Below are positions 40,265 to 47,370 of a DNA stretch of 64,000 nt, piece by piece. The notes under the pieces are model-generated. The model saw only the letters and a program-made list of their open reading frames with translations. It searched no databases and was not told where the DNA came from. The first letter of the stretch is position 1. Each line of letters begins with the position of its first letter. Source of the DNA: Rhizobium pisi (GTDB lineage Bacteria > Pseudomonadota > Alphaproteobacteria > Rhizobiales > Rhizobiaceae); contig NZ_RJJT01000009.1 in the NCBI RefSeq assembly GCF_003938655.1, forward strand, positions 219,639 to 283,638. The letters are read 5' to 3'. Made by a program: the position numbers and the translations under genes.

Positions 40265-40434
40265 AATCTTTCTCCCAGATAGTCCCGGAAGAGCGGCTGC
40301 CCTTCCGGGGAAGACGTTGCCGAGGCCGCTGTCACGAGGCCCGCAAGCGGCGAAGGCTCTTGCGAGCTTATGTCGTAGGCGCAGGGCGCGGCGAAAACCG
40401 CCGCTCCCAGAATGCAGATGATCATCAATCTCAT
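40261..40434 (-). CDS. Small exported protein coupled to the GST gene
   Basis: A 57-residue product: MRLMIICILGAAVFAAPCAY looks like a signal peptide, possibly with lipobox-like spacing but no clear lipobox. A short Ser/Pro-rich mature part follows. No family is recognised. A textbook ribosome site, GGAGG, lies five bases before the ATG, and the stop overlaps the GST start (GTGA), which argues for a real, translated gene. Confidence 0.65.
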   Translation of the reverse strand: MRLMIICILGAAVFAAPCAYDISSQEPSPLAGLVTAASATSSPEGQPLFRDYLGERL

Positions 40435-40474
40435 CAAATCCTCCATCGCGAAGCCAGATCAGCCTCGCCATCCA

Positions 40475-40891
40475 TCAGACAACAGTCAATTCGACCTGGA
40501 TATTGCCGCGCGTCGCCTTCGAATAAGGGCAGGTCCGGTGCGCCTCATCAACCAGCGCCTTTGCGACATCGGCTTCGATACCGGGCAGGCTAACCTTGAG
40601 CCGGGCCTGCAGGAAATAGTCGCCGTCGGTCGTCCCGAGATCGACTTCGGCATTCACGGCGGTCTCCGCCGGAAGCCTGATCTTCAGCTTGCCCGCGGCA
40701 ATGCCGATCGCGCCGATGAAGCAGGCCGACCAGCCGGCTGCGAAAAGCTGTTCCGGATTGGTGCCCGGCCGCGCGCTGCCGGGAGGCGAGAGCTTGATAT
40801 CGAGCTGGCCGTCATCGCTCTGCGAAGCGCCGTCGCGTCCGCCGGTCGTGCGGGTCTTGCCGGTATAGAGAACCTTGTCGATCTTTGTCAT
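40475..40891 (-). CDS. ohr: Organic hydroperoxide resistance protein (Ohr/OsmC family)
   Basis: The 138-residue protein has the two redox cysteines of Ohr, C57 (FAAGWSACFIGAI) and C121 (RTCPYSKATRGN). The Ohr dimer reduces lipid and other organic hydroperoxides using lipoylated partners. AAGGAG precedes the ATG at 40891; the open frame to 41086 is not conserved. The small exported gene begins 40 bp downstream, so ohr, the small gene and the GST gene may form one detoxification operon. No ohrR gene is adjacent. Confidence 0.93.
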   Translation of the reverse strand: MTKIDKVLYTGKTRTTGGRDGASQSDDGQLDIKLSPPGSARPGTNPEQLFAAGWSACFIGAIGIAAGKLKIRLPAETAVNAEVDLGTTDGDYFLQARLKVSLPGIEADVAKALVDEAHRTCPYSKATRGNIQVELTVV

Positions 40892-41082
40892 GGAACACTC
40901 CTTGTTTGCGCCGCTATCGGCGACTGGCCGCGGTCGGCGGCCGGGTTGACGGAGTGTGGTTTGAGCCCCTGATATTTCAGGCATGTTTCCGGAATCGGCC
41001 GAAATGTCACAAAACGTAGCATCCGATATCCCAGACATTTTCCCATACAAAACATCGCGAAATTTTCCGGCGGCTCCCGTTA

Positions 41083-42405
41083 TCACCGGATGGTGACCTC
41101 AGCCGCCAGCCCGCCGCCGTCGCGATTGTAGAGCCGGAGCGATCCGCCGATCTTGGCTGTCAGTTGCTGGGCGATCGCCAGACCGAGGCCCGTCCCGCCT
41201 GTCTCCCGGTTGCGGGATTGCTCGAGCCGGAAGAAGGGCTGCATGGCCGCTTCGAGCATGTCGTCCGGGATTCCCGGCCCGCGATCCAATACTGTGATGA
41301 CGAACTCGTCTTCCGCGCCGCGCCCGACGCTGATCTCGGCGGCGCCGGCAAATTTCAGCGCATTGTCAATGAAGTTCGACAGGATGCGGCGAAGGGCATG
41401 CGGCTTGGTGAAGGCGGCACCTTGCACAAGCCCGACGACCGTGACCGCCTTTCCGATATCCTGGTAGTCGTAGGATATGCTGTCGATGAATGAGGCGAGA
41501 TCGATGCGGGCGTTCTTTTCGCCGCTGCCGTGAGCGCTGCGCGCATAGGCTATGCCGTCCTGGACGAGGCGCTGGATCTCGCCCAGATCGTGCACCAGCT
41601 TGTCCTTCTCGGGCGAATCTTCGGCCATGTCGGCGCGCAGCCGCATGCGGGTGATGGGCGTCTGCAGGTCATGAGAAATGGCGGCAAGGATCTGGACGCG
41701 CTCTTCGAGATAGTGCGCGATCCTTTCCCGCATGGCGTTGAATGCCTTTGCGGCATGCGCGACCTCGCTCGGCCCGGTCTCGCTCAAGGCGGGACCGTCC
41801 TTGTTGGGATCGAGCGCATCGGCGGCGGCGGCAAGCTCGCCGAGCGGCCTAATCGCCTGGCGAACCGCAAACCAGGCGCAGAGCACGAGCAGCGCCATCT
41901 GGACGGCGAAGACATAGGGCAGCCATGCGGCGATCGGCATGATGCCTTTCGGCGTGACGTCGATCGTCAGCGGGTTTCCGTCGCTCAGCGTCAGATGCGC
42001 CTGCAACCGGCTCACCTCGCCCGGGATCCGTTCGATGCGGATTGGAAAGCGATGCCCGACCGCCTCCTCTATCTTTCCCAGGATCTCCACCCCCTTGCTC
42101 GACGTGTCGGGCACGCCGGGAAGGCCAGGCCCGAGCACGAAGCTGTAATTGCCCCGGCCCAGCCGATCCACCAGATCGACGCGTTGGTCTGGCGCCAGCC
42201 GATCGAGAACGGCGATCGACGTTGCGACATCATGCTCCAGCGTGCCGAGCATCACAGCCTTGGCCGACATGTAGCGCTCCATGTAGAGCACGCTGAAGGA
42301 GAGCCCGTAGGCGAAGGCCAGGCCGATCAAAAGGATGAGAAAGATCCGCGATCGCAGCGTGCTCGGCCACATCAGGCCGGACAAGATGGAGGTCGCCGCC
42401 CTCAT
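41083..42405 (-). CDS. EnvZ-type sensor histidine kinase
   Basis: The 440-residue membrane kinase has a helix at about 20-42, a periplasmic domain (43-160), a second helix (160-181) and a HAMP region with Pro in IRPLGEL. The HisKA site is AAISHDLQTPITRMRLRAD with H245, and the ATPase domain has NFIDNALKFA, DRGPGIP and GGTGLGLAIAQ. It overlaps the response regulator gene by four bases (ATGA at 42405-42402), so the two form a pair. A longer in-frame reading to 42945 lies inside the regulator gene and is not used. Confidence 0.93.
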   Translation of the reverse strand: MRAATSILSGLMWPSTLRSRIFLILLIGLAFAYGLSFSVLYMERYMSAKAVMLGTLEHDVATSIAVLDRLAPDQRVDLVDRLGRGNYSFVLGPGLPGVPDTSSKGVEILGKIEEAVGHRFPIRIERIPGEVSRLQAHLTLSDGNPLTIDVTPKGIMPIAAWLPYVFAVQMALLVLCAWFAVRQAIRPLGELAAAADALDPNKDGPALSETGPSEVAHAAKAFNAMRERIAHYLEERVQILAAISHDLQTPITRMRLRADMAEDSPEKDKLVHDLGEIQRLVQDGIAYARSAHGSGEKNARIDLASFIDSISYDYQDIGKAVTVVGLVQGAAFTKPHALRRILSNFIDNALKFAGAAEISVGRGAEDEFVITVLDRGPGIPDDMLEAAMQPFFRLEQSRNRETGGTGLGLAIAQQLTAKIGGSLRLYNRDGGGLAAEVTIR

Positions 42406-43142
42406 TGCCGCGGCTCCGAGATTTCGACCGGAACCGAAAACACATAACCTTCGCTGCGCACCGTCTTGATATAGATCGGTTCGCGCGCATCGTCCCCCAG
42501 TCGCTGCCGCAGGCGGCTGACCAGGAGATCGATCGAGCGATCGAAGAGCTCGGCGTCGCGGCCCTGCGTCAGGCTCAGAAGCTGGTCGCGATTGAGCACC
42601 CGCTGCGGGTGATCGATGAAGACGCGAAGCAGGCGGTATTCGGCGCCGCTCAGCGCAATCGCGGTCCCTTCCTTGTCGAGAAGGTGACGGGCGACCGTAT
42701 CGAGACGCCAGTCGCCGAAGGTCAGCAATTGCCCCGCCTCGCTGATCTGCAGGTTGGGCGGCAGCATGCGCGTGCGCCGCAGCACCGCCTTGATGCGGGC
42801 GAGAAGCTCGCGTGCGGCAAAGGGCTTGGCCAGATAGTCGTCGGCGCCCATCTCCAGCCCGAGGATCCGGTCCATCTCGTCGGTGCGGGCCGTCAGCATC
42901 AGGATCGGGATCGCCTTGTGCCGGCCGGAGCGCAGTTCGCGGCACAGCACCAGCCCGTCGTCGCCGGGCATCATCACGTCGAGCACGATCAGGTCGACGG
43001 CATTGGCATCCAGAAAACTGCGCATCTGACGCCCGTCCGCGGCAACGCTTGTCCTCAGGCCGTTCTTCTGCAGATAGCCCGAGACAAGTTCGCGGATTTC
43101 GCGATCGTCGTCGACGATCAGGACGTGATCGACATGATCCAT
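42402..43142 (-). CDS. OmpR-type response regulator
   Basis: The 246-residue regulator has a receiver domain (acid pocket VDDD at 10-13, phosphoacceptor D55 in LIVLDVMMPG, Thr in MLTART and Lys in AKPF) and a winged-helix effector domain (AEYRLLRVFIDHPQRVLNRDQLL through RQRLGDDAREPIYIKTVRSEGYVF). OmpR-type proteins bind direct half-sites about 10 bp apart, which matches the GATACA repeats 1.3 kb away beside the divergent hydrolase and dipZ genes. It is cotranscribed with the kinase. Confidence 0.94.
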   Translation of the reverse strand: MDHVDHVLIVDDDREIRELVSGYLQKNGLRTSVAADGRQMRSFLDANAVDLIVLDVMMPGDDGLVLCRELRSGRHKAIPILMLTARTDEMDRILGLEMGADDYLAKPFAARELLARIKAVLRRTRMLPPNLQISEAGQLLTFGDWRLDTVARHLLDKEGTAIALSGAEYRLLRVFIDHPQRVLNRDQLLSLTQGRDAELFDRSIDLLVSRLRQRLGDDAREPIYIKTVRSEGYVFSVPVEISEPRQ

Positions 43143-43264
43143 ATTTGCTTATTCCTCAACGATATGGCCGCGCCCACCGCCTCGTTCATGATGTTGAGAC
43201 GTCAGACGCGACCTACGCATATTCTGTCGACCCGGGCAACGAGGCTCGACAGCCTGTACCCCGA

Positions 43265-44311
43265 TCAGAAGCGATCGACGTCGATGACCGCCTGCGCGAA
43301 AGCCTGCGGCGCCTCCTGCGGCAGATTATGGCCGATGCCGCCGCCGATGGTGCGGTGCTCGTACTTGCCGGAGAACTTTCCGGCATAGGCGGAGGGCTCG
43401 GGATGCGGCGCACCGTTTGCGTCGCCTTCCATCGTGATGGTCGGCACTGAGATCATCGGCAGGGCGGCGAGCGTCTTCTCATAGGTATCGTATTTCGCCT
43501 CGCCTTCGACGAGCCCCAGACGCCAGCGGTAATTATGGATGACGATCTCCACGTGATCGGGATTTTCGAAGGCGGCGGCAGATCGGTCGAAGGTCACGTC
43601 GTCGAAGTTCCACTTCGGCGAAGCCGTCTGCCAGATGAGCTTTGCGAAATCATGCCGGTTGGCCTCGTAGCCGAGACGTCCGCGTTCCGTGGCGAAATAG
43701 AACTGGTACCACCAGGCGAGTTCGGCCTTCGGCGGAAGCGGCTTCTTGTTGGCCTCCTGGCTGCCAATCAGGTAGCCGCTCACCGATACCATCGCCTTGC
43801 AGCGCTCCGGCCAGAGCGCGCCCATGATATTGGCCGTCCGCCCGCCCCAGTCGTAGCCGGCAATCACGGCCTTCTCGATGTCGAGCGCGTCGAGCAGGGC
43901 GATCATATCGGCGGCAAGCGCTGATGGCTGGCCATTGCGGGGCGTGTTGTCATCGAGAAACCGCGTCGTGCCGTAGCCGCGAAGATAAGGCACGATCACC
44001 CTGTAGCCGGCCGAAGCAAGCAGAGGCGCGACATCGACGAAGCTGTAGATGTCATAGGGCCAGCCATGAAGCAGCAGTACGACCGGGCCGTCCGCCTTCC
44101 CCGCTTCGGCATAACCGATGTCGAGCACGTCGGTTTTGATCTGCTTCAGCGCTTCAAATGACGTGTTGGTTCCGGCCTTCACATCAGGCAGAGAGGCGGC
44201 TGGCGCCGATTGCGCAGCGGCGGTGCCCGCGACGCCGAATTCGACGGCCGCAAGCGCGATTGCCGTCATACCAAAGAAGCGGCGGCGGTGATGGTTGATT
44301 TGCTCTGACAT
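43265..44311 (-). CDS. Tat-exported epoxide-hydrolase-like alpha/beta hydrolase
   Basis: The 348-residue protein begins with a twin-arginine type signal (HHRRRFFGMTAIALAAVEFG, cleavage around AAAQS). The hydrolase core has the oxyanion motif HGWPYD, nucleophile D154 in AGYDWGGRTA and the base His in GGIGHNLPQEAP, as in epoxide hydrolases and haloalkane dehalogenases. A periplasmic location is expected. It is upstream of the response regulator on the same strand (122 bp) and divergent from dipZ. Confidence 0.9.
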   Translation of the reverse strand: MSEQINHHRRRFFGMTAIALAAVEFGVAGTAAAQSAPAASLPDVKAGTNTSFEALKQIKTDVLDIGYAEAGKADGPVVLLLHGWPYDIYSFVDVAPLLASAGYRVIVPYLRGYGTTRFLDDNTPRNGQPSALAADMIALLDALDIEKAVIAGYDWGGRTANIMGALWPERCKAMVSVSGYLIGSQEANKKPLPPKAELAWWYQFYFATERGRLGYEANRHDFAKLIWQTASPKWNFDDVTFDRSAAAFENPDHVEIVIHNYRWRLGLVEGEAKYDTYEKTLAALPMISVPTITMEGDANGAPHPEPSAYAGKFSGKYEHRTIGGGIGHNLPQEAPQAFAQAVIDVDRF

Positions 44312-44358
44312 CGGTCTCTCCTGTCGAATGGCTTACGGTGCTTAAAAGACGTTCCGCT

Positions 44359-44555
44359 TGTATCACCCGTATGTCGCACGCGGCCGGTTTTTGAATGCGG
44401 ATGTAGCTTTCGGCGGCCGGGATACATTCTGATACAATCGCCCTGCCCCGGCAAAGCATCGTGTCGGCTGCAACCGTTTTCGTCATTGCCGGCTGCCAGA
44501 GCCGCAGTTTGTATCGCTTTGTATCGGCCGCCTCCGGCCGCAATAGTTCGATACA
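44359..44555. promoter_or_regulatory. GATACA repeat array between the Tat hydrolase and dipZ
   Basis: Six GATACA/TGTATC sites lie in this divergent control region: GATACA at 44421 and 44431 (10-bp tandem), TGTATC at 44510 and 44520 (10-bp tandem, opposite strand), TGTATC at 44359 and GATACA at 44550. The tandem spacing is that of OmpR/PhoB-family half-sites. The two tandem pairs face each other. The rest of the 44312-44668 gap shows no gene. Confidence 0.6.
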
Positions 44556-44668
44556 TTTTCCCGCAAAACCGGACACACCGCGGATACGTCCGCTGGACTA
44601 CATCGCCATCGTTCCTGGTTCAGGCCCATCGCCGTCCGGAGCCCGATCAATCGGTTTCAAAGGAAACG

Positions 44669-46447
44669 ATGATGACACTTCTGATCATTGCCTATCTCGG
44701 AGGCGCGCTGACCATCCTCAGCCCCTGCATCCTCCCCATCCTCCCCTTCGCCTTCGCCCGCGCCGGACAGCCCTTCCTCAAGAGCACGCTGCCGATGCTG
44801 GCGGGCATGGCCGCCACCTTCGCGCTTGTCGCCACGCTCGCCGCAGTGGGCGGCAGCTGGGCGATCCGCGCCAATGAATATGGCCGCCTGGCCGCGATCG
44901 TCCTGCTTGCGCTCTTCGGCGCAAGCCTGCTGTCGTCGCGCTTCGCAAGTACGCTTGCCCGGCCGATCGTCGACCTCGGAAACAATCTGGTGAACGCCAG
45001 CGGCGGCGGACGCACCGCGCCGACTGTCAAAAGCGCGCTCATCCTCGGCGTCGCCACCGGCCTGCTCTGGGCGCCCTGCGCCGGACCGATCCTCGGCCTC
45101 GTTCTCACAGGCGCCGCTTTGCAGGGCGCCAACCTGCAAACGACCTTCCTGTTGATCGCCTATGCCGCGGGTGCCGCGACCTCTCTTGCCGCCGCCCTGC
45201 TTGTCGGCGGAAAGATTTTCGCCGCCATGAAGCGTTCTCTCGGCCTCGGCGACCGGATCCGCCAGGTACTCGGCGCGGCCGTGCTGGCAGGCGTTGCCGT
45301 CATCGCACTCGGCCTTGACACCAGCCTGCTCGCCCGCCTCTCCTATGCCAGCACGGCATCCCTGGAACAGGCCGTACTCGACCGGCTGCATGCAAAGCCC
45401 CTCGGCGGCGCCTCGTCCGAAGTGGCGAGCAACGATGCCGTGATCGCCGCAGCCGATGCGAAGAAGCCGTTCCGCAGCGATCTGCCGGTCGAGGGTTATG
45501 CGCCTTCGCTCGACGGCGCGGTCCAGTGGCTGAACTCGAAGCCGCTGACCACGGAGCAGTTGCGCGGCAAGGTCGTGCTCGTCGATTTCTGGACCTATTC
45601 CTGCATCAACTGCATTCGCACCATTCCCTATGTCAGGGCTTGGGCGGAGAAATACGCCGATCAGGGCCTAGTCGTCATCGGCGTGCACGCTCCGGAATTT
45701 GCCTTCGAAAAGAAGATCGACAACGTCAAGAAGGCGGTCGGCGATTTCAGGATCGGCTATCCCGTCGCGATCGACAATGACTACAAGATCTGGCGCGCCT
45801 TCGAGAACAGCTACTGGCCTGCCGCCTACCTGATCGATGCCAAGGGCCAGATCCGCTACCAACATTTCGGCGAAGGCAACTATGGCAACACCGAGAAGGC
45901 CATCCAGGATCTGTTGCGCGAGGCCGGCAGTGAAATGTCGGCAAGCGCGACGGTTACCCCCGACGCCAAGGGCGTAGAAGCCGGTCCTGATCTCAGCAAT
46001 ATCCGGTCGGGCGAGACCTATCTCGGCTATGAACAGGCCGCGAATTTCGCCTCTCCCGAAGGGCTGCAGGCCGATACGCCCCAGAACTATTCGATCGGCG
46101 AACCGGGCCTCAACGGATGGGGCCTGTCGGGAAGCTGGACTGTCGGCCGGGACCAGGCGACACTTGACCAGCCGGGCGGCGGCATCACCTATCGCTTTAG
46201 CGCCCGCGACCTGCATCTCGTTCTCGGGCCTGGCGAAGACGGCAAACCGGTCCGCTTCCAGGTGAAGATTGACGGCAAGGCTCCAGGCGCTGACCACGGC
46301 TCAGACATCGATGCCGACGGCAACGGTACGGTGACCGCGACAAGACTTTACCAGCTGGTGCGCCAGTCCGGCACCGTCGCGGCCCGCAACTTCGAAATCC
46401 GCTTCCTCGATCCCGGCGTCCAGGCCTACGCCTTCACGTTCGGCTGA
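44669..46447 (+). CDS. dipZ: DipZ-like cytochrome-c-biogenesis/thioredoxin fusion protein
   Basis: The 592-residue protein has three parts. Residues 1-240 form a CcdA-like membrane domain with paired Cys motifs SPCILPIL and WAPCAGPIL. Residues about 265-420 are a thioredoxin/TlpA-like domain with the active site YSCINCIRT (C312, C315). The C-terminal part is a beta-rich domain seen in DipZ proteins. It should carry reductant from the cytoplasm across the membrane to periplasmic thiols. AAAGGAAACG precedes the ATG. A secreted hydrolase gene follows after 44 bp. Confidence 0.9.
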   Translation: MMTLLIIAYLGGALTILSPCILPILPFAFARAGQPFLKSTLPMLAGMAATFALVATLAAVGGSWAIRANEYGRLAAIVLLALFGASLLSSRFASTLARPIVDLGNNLVNASGGGRTAPTVKSALILGVATGLLWAPCAGPILGLVLTGAALQGANLQTTFLLIAYAAGAATSLAAALLVGGKIFAAMKRSLGLGDRIRQVLGAAVLAGVAVIALGLDTSLLARLSYASTASLEQAVLDRLHAKPLGGASSEVASNDAVIAAADAKKPFRSDLPVEGYAPSLDGAVQWLNSKPLTTEQLRGKVVLVDFWTYSCINCIRTIPYVRAWAEKYADQGLVVIGVHAPEFAFEKKIDNVKKAVGDFRIGYPVAIDNDYKIWRAFENSYWPAAYLIDAKGQIRYQHFGEGNYGNTEKAIQDLLREAGSEMSASATVTPDAKGVEAGPDLSNIRSGETYLGYEQAANFASPEGLQADTPQNYSIGEPGLNGWGLSGSWTVGRDQATLDQPGGGITYRFSARDLHLVLGPGEDGKPVRFQVKIDGKAPGADHGSDIDADGNGTVTATRLYQLVRQSGTVAARNFEIRFLDPGVQAYAFTFG

Positions 46448-46491
46448 ACCCGAAACGCATTCATACCAATCCCAACCAAAGGAGTGATACC

Positions 46492-47250
46492 ATGAGCAAA
46501 CGTCCCATTTTCATCGCAGCCCTTTCCCTTGCCGCCAGCGCCGTCGCATTTGCCGCAGAGGCTGCCCCGGTCAAGAACATCGTGATCGTCCACGGCGCGC
46601 TCGCCGACGGCTCGGGATGGCGTGAGGTGACCGAGATCCTCCAGAAGCGCGGTTTCCAGGTCACGATCGTTCAGGAGCCCATCACTTCGCTCGACGATGA
46701 TGTCGCCGCGACGAAGCGCGTTCTCGACCTTCAGGAAGGACCGAGCTTGCTCGTCGGGCATAGCTATGGCGGCATGGTGATCACGCAGGCGGGTAACAAT
46801 CCCGCCGTCGCGGGCCTCGTCTATGTCGCGGCCTTCCAGCCCGACAAGGGCGAAAGCCTGCTGAGCCTCGCGAGCACGAAGCCCGCCGGCAGCATGGACA
46901 TAAAGGAAACGAAGGACGGCAAGTACCTCTATCTCGATCCGGGCGCCTTTGCGGCCGATTTCGCAGCCGACCTTCCGAAAGCCGATGGAGACTTCCTGGC
47001 AAGATCGCAGGTCTTCGCCTCCAAGGAGGCGTTCTCCGCCAAGATCACGGAGCCGGCGTGGCGGACCAAGCCCAGCTGGTCGATCGTCGCCACCCAGGAC
47101 CGCGCCATCAACCCCGACCTGGAGCGCGACATGGCGAAACGCGCCGGCAGCCAAGTGACCGAAATCAAGGCCAGCCACGCCGTCTTCGCCTCTCAACCGG
47201 AAAAGGTCGCCGACATCATTGAGAAGGCTGCCAAGAAAGCCGGCGAGTAA
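46492..47250 (+). CDS. Secreted alpha/beta hydrolase
   Basis: The 252-residue protein starts with a Sec signal peptide (FIAALSLAASAVAFAAEA). Catalytic features are VHGALADGSGW, nucleophile S91 in VGHSYGGMV, the acid in ATQDRAINPD and His in KASHAVFASQP. It resembles the EstC/salicylate-esterase-like group of periplasmic hydrolases. AAAGGAG precedes the ATG. It is probably cotranscribed with dipZ and ends before a strong terminator at 47333. Confidence 0.9.
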   Translation: MSKRPIFIAALSLAASAVAFAAEAAPVKNIVIVHGALADGSGWREVTEILQKRGFQVTIVQEPITSLDDDVAATKRVLDLQEGPSLLVGHSYGGMVITQAGNNPAVAGLVYVAAFQPDKGESLLSLASTKPAGSMDIKETKDGKYLYLDPGAFAADFAADLPKADGDFLARSQVFASKEAFSAKITEPAWRTKPSWSIVATQDRAINPDLERDMAKRAGSQVTEIKASHAVFASQPEKVADIIEKAAKKAGE

Positions 47251-47332
47251 AACCGGCAAGATGGCTAGGGCGATGGCCCGGATGCCCGGAGCAAAAGTTC
47301 CGCCCTCTTCTGGCATCCATTAGAAGCAAAAC

Positions 47333-47364
47333 GGCGCCCCTCCCCACGAATGGAGAGGGGCGCC
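47333..47364. terminator. Bidirectional hairpin terminator
   Basis: GGCGCCCCTC (47333-47342) pairs perfectly with GAGGGGCGCC (47355-47364). It lies between the convergent hydrolase (+) and OmpA-family (-) genes; T-rich text is weak. Confidence 0.7.
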
Positions 47365-47370
47365 ATATCA

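Noticed and set aside
42406..42945. N-terminal extension of the histidine kinase
   Set aside because: The extra 180 codons lie inside the response regulator gene. The ATG at 42405 gives a normal kinase and an ATGA overlap.
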